The notes below the pieces were generated by a model. The model saw only the letters and a list, made by a program, of their open reading frames with translations. It was not told the DNA's origin and did not search any database. DNA of 53,078 nucleotides from Prevotellamassilia timonensis (GTDB lineage Bacteria; Bacteroidota; Bacteroidia; Bacteroidales; Bacteroidaceae). The stretch's first letter is position 1. The number at the start of each line of letters is the position of its first letter. Where the stretch lies: positions 1-53,078 of the forward strand of contig NZ_JADYUH010000010.1 in assembly GCF_021531665.1 (NCBI RefSeq). Reading direction: 5' to 3'. Below, one piece after another: positions 44,423-52,434 of this stretch. The position numbers were made by a program, and so were the translations under genes.

Positions 44423-44514
44423 AAAAATGTGTCGGAAAGCCTCGCCTTGCTTGCAGAAAGCAGTCAGCAGGTCTTCCGGCATTTTCTGCAAACACACCAT
44501 TCCCCCAAAAACTC

Positions 44515-46176
44515 ATGCTGAAACATCTCTCCATATCGCACTACGCTCTCATTGATGAATTGGAGACTGACTGGTCTCCGGGCTTCTCCGTCATCACGGG
44601 TGAAACGGGTGCGGGAAAGAGCATCATCCTCGGAGCCATTGGGCTCATGATGGGCGGGCGTGCCGACGCTCGCACCATTCGCGACGGCCACAAAAAATGT
44701 GTCGTGGAAGGCATCTTCGTGCCGACTCATCCAATGCTCCGCAGCGTACTGGAGGCTCACGACGTAGATTTCGACGAGAGTGAATGTATCGTGCGCCGCG
44801 AGGTCAGCCTCAACGGAAAGAGTCGCGCTTTCGTCAATGACACCCCCGTTGCCGTGGGCGTGCTCAAGGAGATTGCTCCGCTCTTGATTGACGTGCATTC
44901 CCAGCACCAAAATCTTCTTCTGCGCGGCGAACAGTTCCTGATTGACACGCTCGACAGTTTTGGAGAACTCTCCGGTGATTTAGATAAATACACCTTATTA
45001 TATAAGGAGTGGAAGAACGCTTCCGCTCGTCTTCGCCAGCTCACTCAGGAGGCTGAGGAAGCAGAGCGCGAGAAAGATTTGCTCACCTTCAATTTGGAGA
45101 AACTCGAAGAGTTGGCATGGGAAGAGGGCGAACAAGAAAGTCTGGAGCAAGAGCAAGAAGTGCTCTCCCACGCAGAAGAAATCAAGCAGTCGCTCTTAGA
45201 AGCCACCGCTTGCATCCAGTCCGATGAAACCGACGTGCTCCACCTCCTTCGCAGAGCCGCTGAGGCTGTGAACCGAATCGCAGCCCACCTGCCGGGAGTG
45301 GAGGAGGAAGCAAAAAGACTTGAAGAGGCGCGCATTGAAATCGATGACATCCAAAACAGTCTGCTGCTCCACGCCGACAAAGTGGAGTTCAATCCCGCTC
45401 GGCTCGACTTCGTACAGGAGCGACTCAATGCGGTCTATCAGCTTGAACAAAAACACCATGTTTCTACTGACGCCGATTTGCTCGCCTTGGGACGCGAATG
45501 GAAAGAGAAACTGGACCAGATGGAAACAGCCGGCGACGAAATTGAAAAACTCTCTCGCCAGATTCAAGCACAGCAGCAGCGACTCACCGAAGAAGCAGCC
45601 ACGCTTTCGAAAAAACGAAAACTGGCTGCCAAAGGACTCACTGACAAACTGGCGGAACTGCTCCACACGCTCGGTATGCCGCATGTCAGCCTGGACTTCC
45701 GAATCGAACCTTCCGAGTTGTTGCGTGAAAACGGAGCGGACAAGATTTCGCTTTGGTTTTCTGCCAACAAAGACATTCCTCTGCGCGAAGTCGGAGAGAT
45801 AGCCTCCGGTGGTGAAATTGCACGTGTGATGCTGGCTTTGAAATCCATTCTGAGCAAGAGCGGCAGAATGCCGTGCATCGTCTTTGACGAAATCGACACC
45901 GGCGTCTCAGGTAAGATGGCGGGAAGCATGGCGGAAGTCATGAAACTCACTTCGGAACATTGCCAAGTCATTTGCATCACTCATCTTCCTCAAATCGCCG
46001 CAGCAGGCGCACACCACTATAAAGTCTTCAAGTCGGAGGACGAAACGGGAACACACAGCCACATCTCTCTGCTCTCGGAAGAAGAGCGCGTTCACGAAAT
46101 TGCCACCATCCTCTCCGGCGCGGAACTCTCTGAAGCCGCCCTTGAAAACGCAAGAACACTCCTCAGACATAACTGA
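44515..46176 (+). CDS. recN: DNA repair protein RecN
   Basis: The 553-residue SMC-like protein has Walker A TGETGAGKSIILGAI (about residue 30), paired coiled coils from about residue 155 to 370, then EIASGGEIARVMLALKSIL (signature) and CIVFDEIDTGVSG (Walker B), and ICITHLPQIAAAGAHHY. All parts are present and length is normal. It helps process double-strand breaks. It lies 92 bases after the DUF4835 gene. Confidence 0.95.
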   Translation: MLKHLSISHYALIDELETDWSPGFSVITGETGAGKSIILGAIGLMMGGRADARTIRDGHKKCVVEGIFVPTHPMLRSVLEAHDVDFDESECIVRREVSLNGKSRAFVNDTPVAVGVLKEIAPLLIDVHSQHQNLLLRGEQFLIDTLDSFGELSGDLDKYTLLYKEWKNASARLRQLTQEAEEAEREKDLLTFNLEKLEELAWEEGEQESLEQEQEVLSHAEEIKQSLLEATACIQSDETDVLHLLRRAAEAVNRIAAHLPGVEEEAKRLEEARIEIDDIQNSLLLHADKVEFNPARLDFVQERLNAVYQLEQKHHVSTDADLLALGREWKEKLDQMETAGDEIEKLSRQIQAQQQRLTEEAATLSKKRKLAAKGLTDKLAELLHTLGMPHVSLDFRIEPSELLRENGADKISLWFSANKDIPLREVGEIASGGEIARVMLALKSILSKSGRMPCIVFDEIDTGVSGKMAGSMAEVMKLTSEHCQVICITHLPQIAAAGAHHYKVFKSEDETGTHSHISLLSEEERVHEIATILSGAELSEAALENARTLLRHN

Positions 46177-46194
46177 TTTCCATTCACATCACAT

Positions 46195-47916
46195 TTGACA
46201 ATGAAACACACTTCAAAATATCTCCTTCTCGCTCTTTCCTTCCTTTTCTCCGTCGCCACTGTTTCGGCACAAGTGAAACTGAAAGACGCACTCAAAGCGG
46301 TTGTGCAGGTGAAAGCCTTCGACGCAGCCAACCAACTCATCGCCTCGGGCAACGGCTTCTATGTTTCCGACAAAGGTGACGTCGTTTGTGCCTATCAAGT
46401 GCTTGCCAAAGCCGACAGAGCGGAGGTGACCGACATGAAAGGAAAAACTTTTGCACTTGCACGAATCCTTGGTGCTGACAGTTCCAACGATTTGATTCGC
46501 TTCTCAACCGCCGCCACTTCCTCCACACCGTTCTTCCGTCTTTGCGATGCGCCTGTGAGCCAAGGTTCTGCGCTCCAAATTGTTCGCTTCTCCAAGGACA
46601 AAAAGCAAAAGCCGGAGGCTGTCACCGTCACTGCCGACGCGCCTTATAACCTCTATAAATACTATGACCTTTCCGTGGCCAACGAAGACCGGAACATGAT
46701 GTGTCCCCTGTTGGATGAAGAGGGGACGTTGGTGGCAATGACGCAAAAGAACATGAAGAAGGACGCCACGACAGCCTGTGCCATCGATGCTCGTTTCATT
46801 CAATCTCTCACGATGTCTTCCACCGCCGCCATTCAGTCCGACTTGCGTGCTTTGGCTCTTCCCAAGGCACTCCCCGAGGGAATGAAGGAGGCTTCAACCT
46901 TCCTTTATCTCATGAACAAAGCGGACACGGTGAATTGTTTGCTGGCTTATGATGACTTCGTTGCAGCCTATCCTTCTGCCCCCGATGCCTTTGTCAGTCG
47001 TGCCAACTATTTCGCTTCGATTGGTCGCTTCCAAGATTGTGAGAAAGACTATGCCGCTGCCTTCCGTGCTGCGGAAACCGCTGCCGACACTTTGATGCAG
47101 CCCGACGCCGTGCACTATGCGCTGAGCGATTTGATTTATCGCACCATCATTCTCCAGACTGACAGCATCCCGGTCTTTGAAGGCTGGACCATGGAGCGAG
47201 CACTGGACGAGGCAGGTAAAGCCTACGCGCTGAAACCCTTCACGCTCTACAACTATCAGAAAGCCAACTGTTTGTTTGCCTTGCGTCGCTACGAAGATGC
47301 CTATCTCGGCTTCCGCGCCGTTTTGTCGGACTCGAACTTTGTCTCCCCCGAGGTCTATATGTCTGCCATTCGTTCTTTGGAACGGGCACGCAAGAATGAC
47401 CCGGAGATTCTCGTGCTTTGCGACAGTATGATTCAGAGTCTCCCGCAGCCCGTCACGACAAAATCTGCTCCCTACTATCTTGAGCGCGCCCGACGCTATC
47501 TCGCCGCAGAGAAATTCCGTGAGGCGGTGTTTGACTATAATGAATACGAAAAGATTATTGGTCCCCGCAATCTCAACGAAAAGTTCTACTATCTCCGTCA
47601 TCAGGCTGAGGTGAAGGCGAAGATGTATCAGCAGGCTTTGGACGACATCCGCACGGCTGTTGCCATCGCGCCGCTCCCCTTGGCATACAGGCTCCAAGAG
47701 GCTTTGCTCCTGCTGAGGGTAGGGGAGTTCGCCGATGCTGAAAAGGCTGCCAAAGAATTGTTGAAAGACCTGCCCGAAAATCCTGACTGTCACCGCATCA
47801 TCGGACTTTGCGCCGGAGAACAGGGACGCAAGCAGGAGGCACTCCAACATCTCCGAAAGGCTCAGGAACTGGGCGACGAGAATGTGGAGGCTTATATTGA
47901 GAAATATAGTAAGTAG
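46195..47916 (+). CDS. Secreted trypsin-fold pseudoprotease with TPR repeats
   Basis: The 573-residue protein has a signal peptide ending near VSAQ (residue 24). Residues ~27-215 follow the HtrA-like trypsin fold (ASGNGFYVSDKGDVVCAYQVLAKAD.. and NDLIRF), but the catalytic residues are mostly gone. The His position reads Gln66 (YQVL in place of xHV), Asp97 is kept, and the Ser motif GNSGxPLLD is RNMMCPLLD, with Met166 at the Ser. From about residue 225 to the end come TPR-like helical repeats (for example YYLERARRYLAAEKFREAVF, then DNPDCHRIIGL-like segments). Probably a periplasmic binding or scaffold protein. It starts 18 bases after recN, so it is likely in the same operon. Confidence 0.75.
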   Translation: MTMKHTSKYLLLALSFLFSVATVSAQVKLKDALKAVVQVKAFDAANQLIASGNGFYVSDKGDVVCAYQVLAKADRAEVTDMKGKTFALARILGADSSNDLIRFSTAATSSTPFFRLCDAPVSQGSALQIVRFSKDKKQKPEAVTVTADAPYNLYKYYDLSVANEDRNMMCPLLDEEGTLVAMTQKNMKKDATTACAIDARFIQSLTMSSTAAIQSDLRALALPKALPEGMKEASTFLYLMNKADTVNCLLAYDDFVAAYPSAPDAFVSRANYFASIGRFQDCEKDYAAAFRAAETAADTLMQPDAVHYALSDLIYRTIILQTDSIPVFEGWTMERALDEAGKAYALKPFTLYNYQKANCLFALRRYEDAYLGFRAVLSDSNFVSPEVYMSAIRSLERARKNDPEILVLCDSMIQSLPQPVTTKSAPYYLERARRYLAAEKFREAVFDYNEYEKIIGPRNLNEKFYYLRHQAEVKAKMYQQALDDIRTAVAIAPLPLAYRLQEALLLLRVGEFADAEKAAKELLKDLPENPDCHRIIGLCAGEQGRKQEALQHLRKAQELGDENVEAYIEKYSK

Positions 47917-47934
47917 GGGCTATAAATTAGGTTT

Positions 47935-48096
47935 AGTAATATGAAAATAATAAGTTGTGTCAGATTTGAATGACATTTTCGAGGTCAGATTTTCACCCGA
48001 AGAAGGAGCATAGCTGTAGCTATGTGACTGATGAGGGAGGAAATATGGACCGAAAAGATTTTCAAAGATGATGCAGGTTATTTTTTGAGGATTACT
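47935..48096. repeat. Family B miniature element, copy 5 (reverse orientation)
   Basis: 162 bp, AGTAATATGAAAATAATAAG.. to ..TTTTTTGAGGATTACT. It is followed after three bases by a long family A element, whose TTAA target lies at its edge. Confidence 0.92.
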
Positions 48097-48099
48097 TAA

Positions 48100-48290
48100 G
48101 GGGTGTTCTAAAAATTAGGTTGAGTTGATTTTTGATTTCTTAGAGATGAACTTTTGTCAGTTGAGGAAGGAGCATAGCGGGCTATGTGACTGACGAAACT
48201 TACAAAAGGGCGTGCTAAGAAATAAAAAGCGACCAAAACGTAAACACTTTCTTTTGAACATTCCTTATCCCGTAATTTATAGAACACCCC
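48100..48290. repeat. Family A miniature element, 191-bp long form
   Basis: GGGGTGTTCTAAAAATTAGG.. to ..AATTTATAGAACACCCC, in the opposite direction to the copy at 42058. Flanks are TTAA on the left and TAAA on the right, an imperfect 4-bp match. It abuts family B copy 5. Confidence 0.9.
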
Positions 48291-48336
48291 TAAATACGTG
48301 CGCACATTCTTTTGCTGCTTATTCCATAACTAATAA

Positions 48337-48415
48337 GGGGGGGGCTAAAAATTAGGTTGAAAACGTAAGCACTTTCTTTTGAACGTTCCTTATCCCGTAA
48401 TTTATAGAATACCCC
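48337..48415. repeat. Family A miniature element, 79-bp short form
   Basis: GGGGGGGGCTAAAAATTAGG.. to ..TTTATAGAATACCCC, with both ends slightly mutated. Target duplication ATAA at 48333-48336 and 48416-48419. It is the same deletion form as 16829-16907. It ends 35 bases before the porin start. Confidence 0.88.
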
Positions 48416-48450
48416 ATAATATACACCCCGTAAATGATTTCACAAGGCAC

Positions 48451-50712
48451 ATGAAAAAAACACTTGCCCTTTCCCTATATCTCCTGCTCGCTTCGCTGAC
48501 GCTGCCGCTCTTTGCTCAGATGAATCGAACGACCTCCACTTTGCCCATCGGAGGACAAAACCGAGAACACGGCTTCTCCACCGACAGTGTGGAGCGTACC
48601 AATGTGCCGGAGGGAATCTATGTTTGGACCGTGGACCCCTACTCGGGAAACACACTTCCTGCCGTCTTTGACACCATTCCTCACCTTTTCCCCAACGAGG
48701 CTTTCACATCCGGAAAAACCGGTCACTACAACTTCACGGGAAACCTTGGAGCACCCCGCGTCAGCCGCTTCTTCAACGAGCAAAACTTTGACTCCATGTG
48801 GGAACCCTTCCTCTTCAAGAAGCCCTATGACTATTTCCTCACCGCACCCTCCGACCTGCATTTCACCAACACTAAGTCGCCTTTTACGAACCTGACTTAC
48901 CACGAATGCGGAAACAAAGAAAACGGAGAGGACAGACTTGGAGCATCCTTTGCTGTCAATGCGGGGAAAAAATTCGGAGCGGGTTTCAAGGCGGACTACA
49001 TCTATGGCAGAGGTTACTACCAAGCGCAGTCCACAGCCCATTTCAATGGAAGCCTCTATGCTTCTTATGTGGATGACAACTACAAAATGCACCTCATCAT
49101 CAACCACACTCAACTGAAAAACAGAGAAAACGGTGGTATTGAAAATGATGACTACGTCAATCGTCCGGAGTCTTACCCCACAAAATACGCCCCGGCAGAC
49201 ATGCCCGTCAATCTGGCGCGAGCCTGGAACAAGATGGAAGAAAACAGCGTTTTCCTTTCCAACCGCTACAGCCTTGGATTTCAACGCTGGAGAGATGGAA
49301 AGGGACGAGTCGTTCACAAAGACTCGGTGGCTGCCATCATCGCACGTCAGACACTGACTGCACGAAAGGACACGGCGGGCGTTGCAGCCGTAGGACTGAA
49401 AACATCAACCGCTGATTCTACGGCGAAAACCATGCGCCTGCCGCGAGGGGGCTTCCTGACAGAGAAAGAAAAAACGGATTCACTGAGCAAAGCCGCTGCC
49501 ATTCCTGACTCCATGAAAATCCATTCGGAGTTTGTGCCCGTCACTTCTTTCGCCCACACGCTGCGTCTGCAAGATGACGCACGGCGCTTCATGTCGAACC
49601 AACGAAACAACGCGACAAATCCCGGCTTCTTCAAGGATTTCTATCTGCCGGGAGATTCCGCCTTTGACCGCACCGATCACCTGCTTCTGGAAAACACGCT
49701 ACTTGTGGAACTCCATGAAGGCATGAACAAATGGATGAAATCGGGAATCCAACTCTTTGCACGTCACGCCTTCAACCGCTTTGTACTTCCCGAAGCCGAC
49801 CGCATCAGCACAAAAGCCTACATTGAAAACTATTTCACCGTCGGGGCTCGCCTACTCAAGCAACAGGGAAGAACCTTCCGCTATCAACTCCTCGGAGAAC
49901 TCAGAACCAGTGGAACGGACTGGGGAGAATTCAAAGTGGGCGGCGACGCCACGCTGTGCATACCGCTGAAAAAAGACAGTCTGAAATTCACGTTCCAAGG
50001 AGAAATCAAAAACGAACTTCCCTCCTTCTACTACCGTCACTACCATGGCAGAAATGCCTGGTGGGATAACGATGACTTGAAACACGAGCTCAAAACTGTG
50101 CTCGACGGGAAGTTGCAATACAAACAGACCTCGCTGAGCGTTCGACTCCAAAACATTCAGAACTACACCTACTTCGCCGAAGCACTCGAACCCTATCAAA
50201 TGTCGGACGGTGTCACGAACTATCGTCACGGCGTCACTAGGCGTCAAGCCGCCAGCAACGTGCAGCTGCTCGGCATCACGCTCAATCACGACCAGCGATG
50301 GGGAATCTTCCACTGGGACAATGAGTTGACCTATCAAGCCACGACGAACAAGGAGGTCTATCCCGTGCCCACATTCAACCTCTACTCAAATCTCTATGTG
50401 CAGTTCCGAATCGCGAAAGTTTTGAAAACGGAACTCGGTGCCGACCTTGTTTTCTTCACCGCCTACCACGCGCCGACCTATTCGCCCATCATTGGGCAGT
50501 ATGCCGTGCAGGATTTGAACCATGCGGAGAAGATAGGAAACTATCCCATGGTGAATGTCTATGCGAACTTCCACTTGAAGCGCACCCGCTTCTATCTGAT
50601 GGCTTCGCACGTCAATTCCTCTCAAGGAAGCGGAAACCCGTTCCTCGTGCCGCACTATCCGATGAACCAAATGGTCATTCGACTCGGCATTTCCTGGAAT
50701 TTCATCAATTAG
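48451..50712 (+). CDS. Putative porin, large outer-membrane barrel
   Basis: From the ATG at 48451 the protein is 753 residues. It has a clear signal peptide (MKKTLALSLYLLLASLTLPL, cleaved near FAQ). The mature part is rich in aromatic, alternating strands and ends LGISWNFIN with a terminal region typical of barrels. The general pattern fits the Bacteroidetes putative porin family (PYDYFLTAPSDLHFTNTKSP and GNRTHYNF-like segments near the start). Function is unknown; transport of a solute across the outer membrane is likely. The frame is open 24 codons upstream into the family A element, but the signal peptide sets the start. Confidence 0.82.
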   Translation: MKKTLALSLYLLLASLTLPLFAQMNRTTSTLPIGGQNREHGFSTDSVERTNVPEGIYVWTVDPYSGNTLPAVFDTIPHLFPNEAFTSGKTGHYNFTGNLGAPRVSRFFNEQNFDSMWEPFLFKKPYDYFLTAPSDLHFTNTKSPFTNLTYHECGNKENGEDRLGASFAVNAGKKFGAGFKADYIYGRGYYQAQSTAHFNGSLYASYVDDNYKMHLIINHTQLKNRENGGIENDDYVNRPESYPTKYAPADMPVNLARAWNKMEENSVFLSNRYSLGFQRWRDGKGRVVHKDSVAAIIARQTLTARKDTAGVAAVGLKTSTADSTAKTMRLPRGGFLTEKEKTDSLSKAAAIPDSMKIHSEFVPVTSFAHTLRLQDDARRFMSNQRNNATNPGFFKDFYLPGDSAFDRTDHLLLENTLLVELHEGMNKWMKSGIQLFARHAFNRFVLPEADRISTKAYIENYFTVGARLLKQQGRTFRYQLLGELRTSGTDWGEFKVGGDATLCIPLKKDSLKFTFQGEIKNELPSFYYRHYHGRNAWWDNDDLKHELKTVLDGKLQYKQTSLSVRLQNIQNYTYFAEALEPYQMSDGVTNYRHGVTRRQAASNVQLLGITLNHDQRWGIFHWDNELTYQATTNKEVYPVPTFNLYSNLYVQFRIAKVLKTELGADLVFFTAYHAPTYSPIIGQYAVQDLNHAEKIGNYPMVNVYANFHLKRTRFYLMASHVNSSQGSGNPFLVPHYPMNQMVIRLGISWNFIN

Positions 50713-50754
50713 TTTCCACACTGCGCCGGCGGCGCATCAAAATCATTCAAAAAT

Positions 50755-50792
50755 AACAGGAGGTGAGCACCGTGTGGTGTTCACCTCCTGTT
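50755..50792. terminator. Bidirectional-looking terminator after the porin gene
   Basis: AACAGGAGGTGA and TCACCTCCTGTT form a perfect 12-bp stem around a 14-base loop. It lies 43 bases after the porin stop and before the tRNA gene that runs the other way. Confidence 0.82.
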
Positions 50793-50828
50793 TCAAACTG
50801 TGACCTTTCGCCCGGTGGGCAGGTCGGA

Positions 50829-50903
50829 GAGCTGAAAGCCGGGCTCGAACCGGCGACCTATTCATTACGAATGAATTGCTCTACCAACTGAGCTATTTCA
50901 GCC
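50829..50903 (-). tRNA. tRNA-Thr (anticodon CGU)
   Basis: The minus strand reads GGCTGAAATAGCTCAGTTGG.. with a 7-bp acceptor stem GGCTGAA/TTCAGCT (first pair G-U), a D arm with AGCTCAGTTGGTAGAGC, an anticodon stem ATTCA/TGAAT around TTCGTAA, and a T arm GCCGG TTCGAGC CCGGC. The anticodon CGT (plus positions 50867-50869) reads ACG. No CCA is encoded. A variable loop of normal size makes it a class I tRNA. Confidence 0.92.
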
Positions 50904-51059
50904 GCTTGTCACGCCTTTTTCGCGTTTGCAAGCGCAAAAGTAAGGGTTTCATTTGAAACAAACAACAAATTCCGTTTTTTTCTTTTTGAAACCTCACGGC
51001 TTTTTCGTTTAAACAGGAATAAGCCATTTTCTGTGATTAGGTTTTGACAAGAGCGAACC
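50904..51059. other. Spacer between tRNA-Thr and the OmpH-like gene
   Basis: AT-rich and without an open frame. It probably holds the tRNA promoter (minus strand) and the end of the OmpH-like transcript. No att-like repeat of the tRNA is visible nearby, so I see no sign of an island integrated here. Confidence 0.4.
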
Positions 51060-51638
51060 TTATTTCTTCTTGTTGTAGCGTTTGTTCAACCCATCGATGA
51101 CAGCCTTGGTGATGTCAAGCGATTTGTCGGCATAGAGGATGTTGTCGCCGCTCTTGCTGAGAATCATGGAGTAGCGTCCATCCTTGTTGAAGTCCTTGAT
51201 GAAGGAAGCGAGGCTGTCGCGCAGCACCTTCTGATATTGCTCCGCAGCACTTGCCATTTCTCCTTCGATTTTCTCCTGAAATTGTTGGAGTTGTTGTTGC
51301 TGACGCTGGATTTTTTTCTGTTCGTTTTCAGCTTCAGACTGAGAAGAGAAAGTTCCTTTCTGCATTTTTTTCTGGAAAGAAGCGACAGCATTCTGAAGGC
51401 TGTTTGCTTTTGCATCAAGCTGGGAACGATAGCTCTGCTGTTTGGCTTGGAGTTCCTTCTGTCCATCAATGCAGTAGGTGTAGGCTGTGGCAAGGCTGTC
51501 AATTTCCACATAGGCGATGATGCCCTGAGACTTGGCTTCGGGCACTGCCTTTGGTTTGACATTTTCAGCCGGTTCTTTCTTGTTACAAGCCGTCACGGCA
51601 AGGAGAAGAAGAGAGAAAAGAAAGATTTTTTGTTTCAT
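51060..51638 (-). CDS. OmpH/Skp-like periplasmic lipoprotein
   Basis: The 192-residue protein has a lipoprotein signal with lipobox LAVTAC (Cys18). It then has a short linker, a strand GIIAYVEIDSL, a long charged coiled coil (about residues 60-140, rich in Gln, Lys and Glu), and an end YSMILSKSGDNILYADKSLDIT, which is the OmpH family C-terminal strand pair. Skp/OmpH proteins chaperone outer-membrane proteins in the periplasm. Being a lipoprotein, this one would be membrane-attached. Confidence 0.88.
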   Translation of the reverse strand: MKQKIFLFSLLLLAVTACNKKEPAENVKPKAVPEAKSQGIIAYVEIDSLATAYTYCIDGQKELQAKQQSYRSQLDAKANSLQNAVASFQKKMQKGTFSSQSEAENEQKKIQRQQQQLQQFQEKIEGEMASAAEQYQKVLRDSLASFIKDFNKDGRYSMILSKSGDNILYADKSLDITKAVIDGLNKRYNKKK

Positions 51639-51736
51639 GACATATGATTTTTATTTGAATTAATAAGCTTTGATAATGAGTGATTTGGTTTGATGAGCGG
51701 AAGTGTTTCTTCAAGAGCGTGATGTTCTGTTTGGCT

Positions 51737-51925
51737 TCAGCGTTGCAGCGGACGACGTTTGCGAGCCTGAGCGTCTTGAGTGCGAGCGCAGGGGATTCCT
51801 TTCTTGCGCAAGGCTGGGTTGGAATCCGTGTGCATGTTGACGAAGTTGCGTCCGAAGAAGAGACGCACCGCCAAAAGTGCCACGGCAACACCGACCAACA
51901 AGAGGGAAAGAAGAAAAATTTTCAC
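51737..51925 (-). CDS. Small conserved-looking membrane protein
   Basis: The 62-residue protein has one N-terminal membrane segment (MKIFLLSLLLVGVAVALLAV) and a short basic tail with NMHTDSNPALRKKGIPCART. The pattern RKKGIPCAxxQDxxAR resembles small Bacteroidetes proteins (often RKRGISCAxSQD). The Cys and the basic motif suggest a conserved role, but the function is unknown. It lies about 100 bases upstream of the OmpH-like gene on the same strand and may be co-transcribed with it. Confidence 0.65.
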   Translation of the reverse strand: MKIFLLSLLLVGVAVALLAVRLFFGRNFVNMHTDSNPALRKKGIPCARTQDAQARKRRPLQR

Positions 51926-52153
51926 GTGCGAGAAAGAATGGTTGAGAGATTGTTGAAAAGGAGAGAAAAAGTGCTTTTCGGAAAAAGAAAAGAAAAACCG
52001 ACAAAGTTTCTTTGACTTTCACGCCCGATGCACTAATTTCGCGGTGCGAAGATAATGCTTGTTAGGCAAACAATCTGCGAAGTCGGCAGTTTTTTTCGTT
52101 TTCTGAGCCGCCGACAACTCCTGACCGAGAATCTCAAAGCATTATCTTCTATA

Positions 52154-52344
52154 GGGGTGTTCTATAAATTAGGTTGAGTTGATTTTTGATTTCTTAGTGA
52201 TGAACTTTTGTCAGTTGAGGAAGGAGCATAGCGGGCTATGTGACTGACGAAACTTACAAAAGGGCGCGCTAAGAAACGAAAAGCGACCAAAACGTAAGCA
52301 CTTTCTTTTGAACGATCCTTTTCCCGTAATTTATAGAACACCCC
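52154..52344. repeat. Family A miniature element, 191-bp long form
   Basis: GGGGTGTTCTATAAATTAGG.. to ..AATTTATAGAACACCCC. Target duplication TATA at 52150-52153 and 52345-52348. The inner sequence agrees closely with the copies at 42058 and 48100. Confidence 0.92.
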
Positions 52345-52434
52345 TATACCTATATCTATACAATAGATACAACACAAAACTGAGAATGAGGGAAGAATGA
52401 TGAAGAATCTATGAGAGTGAGCGGATTAATTGAT

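Noticed and set aside
50829..50903. tRNA-Thr as an integration site for an island
   Set aside because: No duplicate of the tRNA 3' end and no integrase gene nearby within the window.
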